Shown in pieces: positions 34,156 through 46,698 of a stretch of 64,000 nt of DNA. The notes under the pieces are model-generated. The model was not told the origin of the DNA and made no database searches. It saw only the letters and a list, made by a program, of their open reading frames with translations. Every line of letters starts with the position of its first letter. Positions within the stretch are counted from its first letter, which is position 1. Source of the stretch: Halichondria panicea (taxonomy: Eukaryota > Porifera > Demospongiae > Suberitida > Halichondriidae). The DNA lies in contig NC_087387.1 of assembly GCF_963675165.1 (NCBI RefSeq), forward strand, positions 6,289,058 to 6,353,057, in the 5' to 3' direction. The position numbers were made by a program, and so were the translations under genes.

Positions 34156-35136
34156 GGTGGGTGTGTGTGTGTGTGTGGGTGTGTGTGGTGTATCTCACAG
34201 TCACAATGTACAGCCCTCCTACCACATGTAGGGAGGGATAGTTATAATTATTATCTAGCGACAGTGATGCTGTGTACACGTGTATTATTACTGAGTGATG
34301 TCATTGGTTTATTTAACGTGTGCCCCTCCCCCAGAACAAGTATCATGTGAATGCCTCAGAGTACAGTGCTGCTTGGTTTGTGAAGCTCTATCTAGACGCT
34401 GTGAGTCTGTGTAGTGTGTGTCATGTGATCACTAAGCATCATCATCGCCTCTAGTCCTCACATTCTGTCATGTGTTTTTTCGTACTGAACTTGTTTTTCT
34501 ACGCTAATTATTGTACTTTGACCCCTCCTCCCTCGTCCACAGCTTCCGTTTCAGTTAGTCCTGCGTATATGGGATGCCCTATTCTTCCAGGGAGAGAGTG
34601 TCCTCGCTGTCATGTCCCTAGTCGTACTCAAGATGAACACTAGTGAGTGGGACCATCAGTCATGGCTTAAATACCAGCTAGAGTTAATCCTATATCAATG
34701 TACAGTACGTTCACACACATTCTACCCTCCCTACTACACACACATATTTCAGTCACTAACTCGTAGAAAACTGATATTACATACAATGTGCATACTGTAT
34801 AATCAGACCACCTCCCCACACACACACATACACACACACACACACATGACAGGGCAGTTTCTTCGCGAGAGAGAGGATGGTATTCGTATCTCTCTCCAGG
34901 AGCTATCTCGTCAGTCCTTCAACGAAGATGAGGTTATCGCTGAGCTACAGAGTGTGACTGCCGACCTCAGCAAGTCTCGACAAGCCATCCCACAAGTGGT
35001 GGAGCTGGTGGAACTGTCAGAGCTCAACAGACAAGCGTTGGAGAGAGCTGCTTTGAACTCTGCCTCTAGTGGAACTCATGATAGCTTAGTGGTGACTGGA
35101 GCTAGTCCTGATTCTAGTGCAGAGTCGTGGGTGTGA
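32415..35136 (+). CDS. TBC-domain Rab-GAP (USP6NL/RN-TRE-like), copy B
   Basis: Exons: (about 32,415)-32,502, 32,748-32,986, 33,246-33,461, 34,335-34,400, 34,543-34,642 and 34,853-35,136 (stop TGA). Junction phases agree (1, 0, 0, 0, 1). The product runs WATMVSQWDRYNHSSTLHRR, KGIPNSVRGSVWRHVL, IDLDVLRTFR (arginine finger IxxDxxR), GYCQGM (glutamine finger), LRIWDALFFQGESVLAVMS and a helical C-terminus ending ESWV. Both catalytic fingers are present, so GAP activity toward a Rab is plausible. The first exon has an in-frame TAG just upstream at 32,412. Its start may be ATG 32,430 or the ATG in GCCACCATGG at 32,439-32,448, or it is entered by splicing. The usual N-terminal region of the family is not seen. 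Poly(A) signal AATAAA at about 35,318. Confidence 0.82.
33180..33245 (+). repeat. (CA)n acceptor tract, copy B
   Basis: About 33 CA units ending in the CAG before TBC exon 33,246. Additional short CA runs extend back to 33,120. Confidence 0.93.
33470..34190 (+). repeat. Long interrupted (TG)n tract, copy B
   Basis: About 720 bp of TG repeat with a dense pattern of TGG and GGG interruptions. It starts after the donor at 33,462. The interruption pattern differs from that of copy A at 425-1085. Confidence 0.95.
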
Positions 35137-35349
35137 GCCCACCCCCTCAATCTTGTCTGTTTCTATGGTTACACTGATTGTTTGTATGTCACCACACCAA
35201 CTGTATACAAGTGTGCTTCACTGTTACTGTATGTTGTCTTGTGTATATAATGTATATCAGAAACAATATTCAATCAACTGACACATAATTGTACGATAAG
35301 GATGCTTATAATTATATAATAAACATGGAATTCCAATTAAAATTAATTA

Positions 35350-38300
35350 CTAGTGTGTAATGGATGGGATTGATGTGTACACAGAACTGATAGTGGTGGT
35401 GATATCTCTGCTACCACCAAGTACACACAGTTTGCCAGATAGTTCAATGCAATTACAAAGGTATATTTTCTCGGGAAGGTCACCACATTGTGTCCACTGG
35501 TCTTTAGTGGGATCGTACAGATGGATGCTTGAGGTATTGTTACCTTTAAATAGTTCTAGATAGATAGTGTGACCTCCAAATACTCCTGGATCATCCTTAC
35601 CCCCCACAGTCAGGAGGGTGTTGCCGATGGCGATGGGAGACGACCGATAGAATGGCACACTTGCGACAGATTCCCACACACCAGAACTGGCTCGTGATAT
35701 GAGGGAGGGTACATGAGCTCGAAACACTTGTTTAGTGCGTTGACCTACAAGATACAGTGTGTCTCCAATTAGGCAAGTGCTGTAGTCATCAGTGCGGGGA
35801 AGTGGTTCGGCTGTGATCCATTTGTTACTTGTGTTTAGAATGTTCACGTCAGCTATTCTAGCGTTGTTTGAGTCAACTCCACCGATAACGATCAGATGGT
35901 TCTGATATTCAACAACTGCTGAAAAAGTTAATGCTTTTGGCATGCGGGGAAGTGACCGGACCCATTGTCGAGAGCTCTCATCGAATGTTAGGATGGTATT
36001 CGAAATCGAAATCTTTTTAGCAGACTTGTCCAGACCTCCGACCACTAGCAGTCGACCTCTCAGTGTTGCTATGGTGAAGCGGTTCACTGGAGGAGGTGGC
36101 AGCTCATCCCAGCTATCCTGATCTGGTGTGTACACTAGCACAGTCCCAGTCCTGTTACTCATGCCTCTCATGTACACTTTCCCGTTGATAGTCACAGGTT
36201 GATCGTACACATTCATCGTCCTTGGTATGTTCTTGCATGTTGTCCAGTTGAAGGTGATGGCAGTAGGAACAGTTGGTTGTGGTGTGGTCGACTTGTGTGG
36301 TAGCAATGCGTTTCCAGTGCTCGAATCAACAATCTTGATTGGTTGTGTGGTTTTGTTTGTGGTTGCCTGTAAAAATAAATTCATTGAACATTATGTGAGT
36401 GGTGGTATTGCACAAACAATTAAGGTTGTATTATTTTACACATAAATTAATTAAGGGCATTTTAGTAGTTGTTGCCATCCCGACCCACTGACACCACCAC
36501 CCTTCTTGTGGGAATACATTTGCTCATCAAAACTATTATTCCTATTCTAGGCAATGGCAACCAAAAGTACAATACATATTGAGGCACAACTCCATGTATG
36601 CATAAGGGACTCCCCCCTCACACAGTCACCTCTCTCTGTCCTGAGCCCTGAGGTGTGTCCTCCCGAGGCTGTATCTGTAGAGACCTCACTGAAGTGGAGA
36701 GACGATCAATTTCTCTGCGTTGAACTTCCAACTGCTTTTGTTGGAGAGTGGTCAGTTCTTCCAGTCCACAAACTCGCTCTTGTTTCTCAGCTTGAAGACG
36801 ATCGATAGATGCTTGTAATTGAGTGTTTTGAGCATCTCTTTCAGCCATTTGGTGTTGAAACTGATCAATTTGAGCATGTTTTTCAAAGATTTGCTGTTGA
36901 AGCCAATTAATTTTCGCTTGGTTTTCAGCAGCAACTTGCTGTATCTCTTCTTTCTGTTGAATCAGTTCCAGCTTGGTCTGGGTGCAGTTCTGAGGGAGTG
37001 TTTTTCCAACTTCCTCCAATCCTCTCAACACCACCGCAGCAGATGGTCGATCTTCTTGGTCATACTCCAGGCAAGCGAGGGTCAACTGGACTAGGGGGTG
37101 GGTCTCACCAAGAGCTGCTTTCATTGGAATGATGTAATGTTCACGGCGTTCAATTTCAGAGCGAGCAACCAGCCTTCGAGAAGCAGGGTCTCGATATGTT
37201 GAAGGTTTGAGATCTTTAGGGAAGGTTTGCGTCAGTGTGAAGAGAGATACCACACCAAAGGAGAAGATGTCTATGGCAGTGTTGTATCGTGTGACCCCTT
37301 CCTCTTGAGCTGCCTCTGGTGGCATGTACACACCAGTGCCTGGCATTTGAGTCATCGAGGCAGCTAGCCGGCCAGGCTGAATGTTCACAATCCTAGAAAC
37401 ACCCAAGTCTGCTATCTTGGCATTGAGACCGTTATCAACTAGAATGTTCTTGGCAGACAGATCACGATGGGCAATGGGTGGAGTGCGGCTGTGCAGATAG
37501 ACCACCCCTCGGCCAGTCCCCGTCAGAAGGTGCACTTTGAGGTCAATAGGAATGTTGGGGCTGGTTTCCAGAAGGTTGTCGAGGCTGGTTTGTAGCTTCT
37601 CCATCAGTAGGACGGGGAGTTGGGCTCCAGGGAGATAGCACACCCCCAGGAACTGTACTATGTGAGGGTGACGGAGCTGGCTCATCAGCTTACACTCCTC
37701 CACGAAATCATTCACCCATTTCTCAACCTGTGGGGGAAATCAGGCAGTTAATTAGTCAATACTGGCCTTGCAGTAGCGATATCAGATGAAATTTTGTTAC
37801 TGATTTCAATTCAACCCAAAAGTTCCTTACCCTATTTCATGTAATGTTATCGCATTCCAATCTTGAGATATGGTAAAGCAGATCACTGAAAGTTTAATTG
37901 TGCACCACTATACAAACTGTGGCACTACAACTGTTTACACTGGCACATAATTAGTGATCACTTATCAAAACACATGAAAACATTCCAGTGGAACCGACAT
38001 ACACATTACAAAAACAATTTAGTCCACCCAATTTAATCAATGTCAATAAAAAGTGTATTGTATCTTTGCCATGCATGACAGTTCAACTTGTGTAGTCATT
38101 GTTCTGTAACAGTGCAAGTGAATAGTATGATAGAAGTTCGAGCTAGTTATCTAATCCACACCTTCCGTTAGAAAAAACAAATGTTTAACTCTCTGCCCTA
38201 GATAATTTAACCCTGCTGATTCTGAATCTGAGTGTACAACATCACTATCTCCCTCAACACACTTTAAAACACCATTAACTCGACTTTAATTGGTAGCTAG

Positions 38301-38502
38301 CACAAAATAACAGTGTAGCTACCTGCTGTGGAGAGCCCAGGTTGACAAGCTGTTGGTGCAGTTTCTTGGCAGCTACCGTTGCTCCAGGTATCTCTACCTC
38401 CTCCACACTGCCATAAGCACCTGCTCCTAGTGCGCGTCCAGTCAACTCAACAGTAGCGACTATGAATTGCTCCAACTCAGGAGCTGTGATTCTGTTAGCC
38501 AT
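35350..38502 (-). CDS. Tyrosine-kinase-like / coiled-coil / kelch protein, copy B
   Basis: Exons 38,502-38,323, 37,727-36,630 and 36,366-35,350, all phase 0, about 764 residues. The kinase motifs are the same as in copy A: GAGAYGSV, VAAKK, HRDLSAKN, DLG and MPPEA. The coiled coil is about 25 residues longer, with added heptads (ENQAKINWLQQQIFEKHAQI). The kelch part has extra loop residues (GVFGGHTIYLELFKGN) and keeps GG in LIVIGGVDS where copy A has SG. The first intron is 595 nt against 76 nt in copy A. Retention of the kinase/kelch intron would stop at 36,618. No premature stop is seen. Confidence 0.73.
37741..38310. other. Extra intron sequence, copy B kinase gene
   Basis: About 520 bp present in the first intron only in copy B. 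No ORF or terminal repeat was recognised. It is either an insertion in B or a deletion in A. Confidence 0.6.
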
Positions 38503-38757
38503 CTTGTAGGTGAGGGGGAGTACCTTGTTGCAGTTGGGAGTGTCTTGTAACTTACTACGCATGTGCAAGGACTGACACCTACACCCACACACCCTCACAA
38601 AGCTCACAGGTAGTACGTGCTGGTTGTGAGGGAGGGTGCTCTCAGAGCAGTGTAAGGTAGTGCCTGGCAGTGTGTGCACTGAACTCTGACTGAGGAGGTG
38701 GAGCCTCTGATCTGGCCAGAGTATGAGATGGTGAGACTCTAGACACAGTCTAGCATG

Positions 38758-39352
38758 CAGGGCGGTAAGAAGATTTTTTAGGTGGGGGGGGCAGAAAAAA
38801 GGAATGGAACCTCTCCTTGCGATGCAGGGGTGGATCCGGGAGGAGGAAATTCCCCCTCCCGTCCCGCCGGGGGCAAAATTTTTCATTTTGTATATTCTCA
38901 GGAGAAAGATACATAAATGAATGTGAGAGCTATAGCAAAATAGTTTATTTGACGTGTGTTAGTGGAAGCAAAGTCACGAGCAACTGCTTGAAAGTCAAGC
39001 GCATCAGTGTGTACATAATAGACGCTGGGGATTCATCGAGCTTCGTAAGAAGAAGGTCTTAGTTCGCCTACCTTCTTCATCATGGGCAGGCTGAGGTACT
39101 GAAGAAAAAAAGAATGAATATTGTTCCATAGTGAGTTCTAGCTATATAAATGTCAGCTGCATGTGGATCAACTTACTTTAGTTACTGTATTGCAACAAAC
39201 CACATGCATTTAACTAATGTGCATGGTTAGATTAAAAGGCACTAAATATAATATCAGGACTGTGATCTGCTGGACTCTGCAGAGGAGCCCCACCTCATTT
39301 CACTGTCTGAAAACCATGGGGATCCCCAGCCCCCCTGGTTCTTACGGCCCTG
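38758..39352. mobile_element. hAT-like MITE, copy B
   Basis: Partner of 4384-5034. The left TIR has one mismatch (CAGGGCGGTAAGAA). The 595-bp element is shortened by internal deletions. Confidence 0.73.
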
Positions 39353-41439
39353 GCATGTGAGTTCGCTTGAGGCTTTTATTTTTAAAATAATAGTTCCAAA
39401 GGGAAAAAACACTAATTTTATGGTCCATTTCATATCGATGACACCTGGCCTACTTGAGTTGTCAGGTCACTAGTGCCAGTGTCTAAGGCCTTCCATGGTG
39501 TGGGTGGGTGGTACACAGCAAAAACACTTATGTTATATATGAGATGCATCATCGTATTTTAGTGTTAAAATAACAGAAATTTATGTCATTTCTACATGAA
39601 ATATTATTTCATAAGATGCGTTTCATTTGACATGTTTTATGTTACTGTAACGATATGTTATAGTAAATGAGCCTCTGATGCACATTGGCTATGGAGTGAT
39701 GAGCCTCTGATGCACATTGGCTATGGAGTGATGAGTGCCTGTGGTCTGGATTTCTATTCACCTCATGCACCACGTTAACCTCGGGTCCTTCCTCAGCACA
39801 CACATTATACAGGCTACGTGTGTAATTCTAATTACAACTTCGTACATTTTGTACGAAACAACTTGTTAGATCTTCAGAGTATTTCACTATTTTCGTTGGT
39901 GGAAGTACTGCATGCGGTTCTTAACTGACATATCATTTGGAATCCTCAATATAAGATAAATGTACCACATAAAAATAGCTCAGTCTTCCTCAGACTACAC
40001 TGGAAAAACCTTATTATAGTGTTGTCAATAGAACTAGAGATATGCTACAGTAAGAATACTCAATCAAAAGTAAAGTGAGCTAATTTGATAAACAATCGAG
40101 TATTACTCTTTCTTAATTATTATTGATCAGAGTCACAAAAAGGATAATCGTCTATCATGCAGAAACTGATTTAACTACTTTGATCGATGACATTATCAGT
40201 TTTGCACGGGCTGAAAAAATGATTATCAGTTTAGCGGTTTGTGGATTTCAAAAGATGCATGCATGAGCAAACTATAGCCTCCTTTGCAGGCCCTCCTTTT
40301 TCTGATCTTTGTCACATTAAAGAGGAAAATTGGAGGAACGAAGAAAAAAACAAGGAAGCGACAAAGAAAAAGGAGATCAACAGTATGTTTCCAATGATCA
40401 GTGCTGGGAAGTGGTTCGGCTGTGATCCAGTTGTTACTGGTGCATGGTGTCCAGCATAATCTATTCTGCTGCCGCTGATGGATTTGGCAATAATTATTAT
40501 GCTCTCAATAGCATTACTGGTGAATTTGATGGAGAGGCTCCAAACTGTGAAGGTGAGTGTGTACAGATTACAGGGACAAAGCAAACCTTGCATTCCTTTA
40601 ACGAGCTCCACAGTAAGTGTTGTAGAGTCCTCATCTTCATCATGCACTGATCTTCAATGCTGTCATACCTGTTGTGAGTGTGTTGGCTGTTGTACCATGT
40701 TATAGCCACCACATGGGTTTTATGACAATTGAACACATGCACTTTTGCAAAACTGATATCACTGTTACTCTTATTAAGTCATTAAGTAGCTATAGAGGTC
40801 TTTCTGCATGCATGATACGATAAGATATTTGTGATCATAAACTATATCGATGCATGAGCTCACCATTATCTTATTATCAATTGTGAATATTTTACTGCTA
40901 TAATTATAGTCTAGTCAACATCCACTGATAACACTGATAAGGGGTCAGAGTTCTGAGGAAGAGTGAGCTATGTATGTGGATTCCAAATGAGATCTGTAAT
41001 GTTACTGAGTATAATATTTAAAGCAGAGTGGCTCCACCAACGAAATAATGAACTCTCAGATATAGGTCAATAGCGTAGTAATGTTGAGCAGGAACCCAAA
41101 CCAAGTACATTACGTAACCGAGAGACCATCCATATAGGTGCCCTGCATGGGTATGGATTTCTCAAAGCTATAGTATATATTATATTGACATAAAGCGTAT
41201 GTGAGCCATTTGTGGGTATGGTCTGGTAATTAGCTAGTCACGTACTAATGAGCTCGTTGATAGACAATTTAGTCACAAAAATGATATAATTTGTCCATGC
41301 AGAAATAACTGCGCTACTTAATCGATGCACAGACTCATAGTTATAATTATATAATCTATAATTATTATTATTATAATTAAATCAATTTAGCAATTCTGGA
41401 TCCAGTTTGTTGGTTTTTTATCTTCAACAGATGAGTAAT
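39353..41439. other. Gene-poor tract with TM-gene fragments, copy B
   Basis: Equivalent to 8,521-10,345 without the Penelope element and without the (CA)40 tract. A 32-nt segment around GCCTCTGATGCACATTGG is duplicated at about 39,670-39,730. The TM-like plus-strand fragment is at about 40,620-40,700. A possible exon reads FGNNYYALNSITGEFDGEAP before a GTGAGT donor at 40,552. Confidence 0.35.
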
Positions 41440-41555
41440 CACTTGAATGTATCCATAAACAGCTCCACCCAGTACAACTAGAGCTAGTACAGCCAACACA
41501 CTCACAACAGGTAGGACAACATTGAAGATCAATGATGAAGATGAGGACTCTACAA
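41387..41555 (-). CDS. TM-helix exon, copy B
   Basis: Counterpart of 10,479-10,346: after the repeat-derived acceptor it reads [10 protein letters not shown](F/N) and the same hydrophobic helix, continuing past GYIQV to a short basic tail with KNQQTG. Same uncertainties as in copy A. Confidence 0.48.
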
Positions 41556-41556
41556 C

Positions 41557-41580
41557 TGTGTGTGTGTGTGTGTGTGTGCA

Positions 41581-41611
<31 letters not shown>

Positions 41612-41690
41612 GCGTGTGCGCGTGGCGTGGCGTGTGCGTGTGCGTGGCGTGTGCGTGTGCGTGTGCGTGTGCGTGTGTGTGTGTGTGTGT
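41557..41690. repeat. (TG)n/GCGTG tract, copy B
   Basis: Partner of 10,483-10,604 with GGCGTGGCGTG variants. Confidence 0.9.
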
Positions 41691-42202
41691 AAGGTAGTGC
41701 CTGGTAGTGTGTGCACTGAACTCTGACTGAGGAAGGGAAAACGTACCTTTCTAACGGTCATTCCACAAAAGTTTATACCACTGGATCCACAAATATTTTA
41801 CCCACGAATGAAGCGACCTTGCTTATACACTGTAAAAAATGAAGTGTAGTGGGCACACTAAAATAATTGCATATTATAGTATGAATAATCGTACGCGTGC
41901 TCTATTAATATGCGTACATGTACGTGTGCTCACCGCCACTTCATTGTTTACAGTGTACCTTTATACCTGCAGTGCAAGCAAAGTGAGGTAACAGAGATTG
42001 CGAGAATCATTATAATTATCTCCTGGCATAATTTATGCTATAATTATTATTATTATGATTATAGCTATTTAATATAGTACATGTCGCCGTTATAAAGTTT
42101 GTGATGCCAGGTTATTTGCATGTGTGACTCGTCTTAATTAATTACGTGGTCTATGCATGAGGTTCTGGGTGGGAATAATAGGCTGTTATTATATAGTAAG
42201 CT

Positions 42203-42585
42203 GGCATGCAGTGGCACCACAGCGATACAGAGTGGTGCTGGCATGCAGTGGCACCACAGCGATACAGAGTGGTGCTGGCATGCAGTGGCACAACAGCGAT
42301 ACAGAGTGGTGCTGGCATGCAGTGGCACCACAGCGATACAGAGTGGTGCCGGCATGCAGTGGCACCACAGCGATACAGAGTGGTGGTGGAATGTAGTGGC
42401 ACCACAGCGATACAGAGTGGTGCATGCTGGCATGCAGTGGCACCACAGCGATACAGAGTGGTGGTGGCATGCAGTGGCACCACAGCGATACAGAGTGGTG
42501 GTGGAATGCAGTGGTACCACAGCGATACAGAGTGGTGCTGGCATGCAGTGGTACCACAGCGATACAGAGTGGTGATGGAATGTGG
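42203..42585. repeat. 37-bp minisatellite, copy B (~10 units)
   Basis: Same unit as 11,118-12,015 but about 14 fewer copies. Confidence 0.95.
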
Positions 42586-43856
42586 AATGCAGGCTGAAAA
42601 CTATCCTAAACAACACATGCACAACAAACAGCACCATGCATGCATGCACCACATATTGAAATCACTGTAAGTTGAAACAGTAACTGATATTCTTAAGAAA
42701 CTAGATATCCAATTAGCAGTAAATTAGGTTTGTTTTCATCCCTCATTCCAAACAGCACCATGGATGTACCCTGCTCTGTGAACGTGCATGCACACTGGTA
42801 ATTGATACTCAGAGAATAATTGTAACTGAGACTATTAACAGGAAATTGTAAATTGAGTTTGTTTCATCCTAATTACAAACAGCACCATAGCAACATGTAA
42901 GCCACTGCATGTTGATTGATACTTCTGAGGTATACGTTGTTCATAGTTTAAACTGCATGAGGAGAATAATACAGTTATTTTGGAGCATCGTTTTAATACT
43001 CGCCAGCTGGGAGGGAGACCTGTGAGAAAATATCATTGAATATAATAATTATATAATATAGCGGGTATAATTTTCGTTGCAAATTTTCAGTTCTTACAGC
43101 TCAGGCGTTGAACCTATTGTGGTATTAAATTTCATATGATGCTCTACAATACAAAATGATTATACGAAAATTTCCACGATACGAAAATAACTCGCTATAT
43201 ACGGTGGTACGGTGTAGCACACACAAATCTACTTAATACAGGCTCAATTATTGAGCTACTTGCAATTGTGCAGCAGCATAGTCTATAAGTGCATTGATAA
43301 GTGGTTAATGGTTGGAGTGTGAGGAGCAGAGTGAAATAAATAAGGGGTGGAGCTGCAAACATCAGCTCTGCCCTCAGTAAAACTTATTTAGGTTGCAACC
43401 CCACCCCTAGATCTGCCCCTGTCAAATGTAGACATTTGTATTTATTTGTACAATCTGTCAAGACAGTGTCATTAATTAATATCAAGCTCTGGTCTGCTAT
43501 ATAGTTTCTTGGAGACTGGCCTCTTCATTGGAGGTATGACTGCATGCATGCATGCTATAGTGCAAATGTGTGGATAGAATATTATTATCGTTATATATAT
43601 AGTTCCTGTATGCATGCAGCAGTCATGGATGATAATCTAGCTTATTAATGTTATGTATATTAACTATTATAGTACCGGAACATACATGTTTGGGGTGAGC
43701 GTGCACAATTTTAGAACTTCATATAATGTCATGCATGCAGATGTGGGTTGGTAGATTATCAATATGCCTGTCGCTCTCGCAGTCTCACTCCTTCAGACTA
43801 GAGCCTTATTTTCTTGTGTATACTATTTATTGTTATCACTATAATAATTATAAAGA

Positions 43857-43987
43857 CACTGTTTTGAAGGTGTCTGGTATTTAGAAGCCCAAAGGTACTG
43901 ATTTAGTAATCCCGAGCATAATTATAGCGAGGGTATTTACTACAAGTGTCCGAGGGCTTCTAAATCACATAGACCGCCAAAACAGTG
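43857..43987. mobile_element. 131-bp MITE, copy B
   Basis: CACTGTTTTG / CAAAACAGTG ends; partner of 13,291-13,421. Confidence 0.7.
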
Positions 43988-44924
43988 AGCCTTGCCTCGT
44001 CTCGAGGCTTGACATGTAATACAACAAGTTACTTTGCTTGACAACAGGATAGCTGCTGCAGGTATGTATACCTCCTCTGGGGCACTTTCCCCATGTACTT
44101 CAATTCCCATGAATGTAGATATCTAAGTATCAACTATTATAATACTAGAATCAACTATACATTATAGTGCATTGTGAATTAGTCGATCAAAGTGTATGTT
44201 CTATGCCCATCCACTCATTATAATTAAGAACTCCGTCTGCACTAGCGTGCGAGCAATGCTCTATATAATTATATGCTAATGTGTGAAAGTATTGTATATA
44301 TTATATAATCATCTAAGTACCGTGACTAAGAACTCAGTCTGCACTATATCTTTGTAATAATGGGTATGAGAAAAAGCCAACGGTTTCTGGCTAGTTAAGG
44401 TTTGGAACTTTGTCACAACATCTATATAAATAGATTGGCTATCTTATGAAACGTTTGATATTGCTTAAATATCTATACATCCTCCAGTGCTCAAAATTGC
44501 TAGTTTTTAGTGCCATTTCGGTTAGGGAGAGATTTAAAGAAGATCTTACGGCTAAGGTCCAAAAATTACACTGAGTCATAACTTTTGATGAAAAAAATGT
44601 GTCCAGAAATATTTCAGAGATAATTGATGTCACAACATTTTTTACGATAACCCCCATTTCACCCCACTATACAACAACTTTTGGGGAAATACTTCGAATA
44701 ATGTTGTAGCTTATTCGTTTACCTATATAATACAATGGTATAACCACAATTTCTTAGAAATGTTCCAATCTTGGCTCTGATACAACTATACTCACCTATA
44801 TTGTGGTATTCTATATACTCTCTAGACTGGATGCACTGTAATCCTCTACACTATAGTAGCTGCATTGCAGTGGAATTCCTGACAACATTCAATTTGCTTT
44901 ACACAATTATTGGTACCATATACA

Positions 44925-45717
44925 GCATGCATGTATTTTTTATATGAATGCCATATCTCTTGTACTATAGATATGCTGGCTGTGATGATACCAGGCAGCC
45001 ACCATACATGCCATATTAGAATATCAGTAACCTGCACTGACACACGTCACAATAATGCATCCATATAACTCCGGCAGTGAAGACAATACCATACAACCCG
45101 GTGTTTTTAATTTTGTACTCATGACAATAGCCATTATATTATACCGATATAATAATATCAAGAGTATAGGGCGTTGTAATAATTGTGTGTACGTAACAAA
45201 CACTTATAGTAATTACTCATGTATGGCTATAGGCAGGCGGGCTACAATTAGAAACTCTACCACACTGTGACTTGCACGGTAATTAACCACATGCATGTGG
45301 TTAAGAGATGTGGGCGGTTTACACATAAATATAGAATGATGTAACACACAATGCGGCATTGCCCGTACGTGGACCGGTGTAGTGAGTTACCTATATCCTG
45401 TAACAGTATAATGTACTTTATGCTAGTCTGCATAATTATATACACTAAGAGACGAGGAGACTGCTAATGGGGATTCAATAGAGTAGGAAGTTGGAACACC
45501 TAAATATTTTTTTTTATAATAATAAGCAAGTAATGAAGTGTTGAGGTAGGGAGTATAAAAATTAGTGAAGTAAGGGATAGGGAAAGTGTACAGAAAAATT
45601 AAATAAAGCTAAATCATTGGGGAGGCCCGGGGGAAGTGGTCCCCCTTCTCCCTGTTCCGGGATACTCCACTGTTGATTCATTGTACAAAAGCCAGATATA
45701 ATTATGTCCAATCCAAA
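44925..45717. other. Copy-B-specific ~0.8-kb insertion
   Basis: Copy A is continuous across the site (about 14,352-14,368). No ORF or clear TIR was found, and the right part has a C-rich stretch around GGGGGAAGTGG. It could be an unrecognised element, or ancestral sequence lost from A. Confidence 0.6.
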
Positions 45718-46698
45718 TCCATGACTGCATGCCGGCAAAGACATCATCAGTTATATAATTATGCATGCAGATTGCACTATAATATTGGTGTGTGCAGGGC
45801 ACAAACATTTAATTATGATTGCATACTGCAGCTATAATATTGACTAACTGGGTGGAGGTGCTATATTGACCGTGACTGGATTGACTGAACTTGTATCAGT
45901 CATCAACCAATTAAGGATTAAATGATCAATCAGATCATACTATGGATCAAACACAGTCTCTTCGTAACACTGGGTAAGCGTGACTGAGTATAGCTGTATA
46001 CAAACATGCAAGTTCAGCATTAAAATGCCCTACCATCATGTCCATGAAGCATGGCAAGATTGCAGAGAGGATTGTATATAGGATATCCATGTATATAGAA
46101 CAGATTGGGTGTGTGTCAACATACGTTGCATGGTAGATTGCTGCACTGTCCAGAATGTAATCACTATAATTATACTGCAGGATTGGAGAATGTCTAATTT
46201 TATTAGAGATGAGATTTTTATATCAAGACAAGCGTGCATATAATTATATACTCTTATTACACGATCACGTGCCGTGAGACATCATAAAGGTCGATCCTCG
46301 TAGTATAGTAGTTAACCTGAGCCTACACCGCGGTTTACTGCTCACTCACAACTTCACTACCATCTTTGGTGGTCATGGTTTGGCGCTTATAATTATTATA
46401 GAGTGCTGCTTATAGAACGTGGAGTAGCTGTTTCCACGAGGCTAGCTATCATATAAATTGTATATTTATATATTATATAGCCTATAAATTAAAGACCGCA
46501 TTATAATAATTATTACTTAAGCGCCAGCTATAATAGTAGAGTGTAATTGTTGTGGACTATTGGCGCTTCTATTAGAGTGGCACTGTAATTAAGAAAGACG
46601 GGGCTCACCTCACACAATGCTTTCAACTTACACTAGCTTGTAATTATTACCTCTAAAGGCTGCTTTTTATCATGTGCATGCATGCATGTCATGAACAG

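Larger units (their letters stand above)
42590..46698. other. Gene-free tract upstream of NLR, copy B
   Basis: Matches 12,016-15,310 closely, with the MITE at 43,857-43,987 and a B-only insertion at about 44,925-45,717. No exon recognised. Confidence 0.5.
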
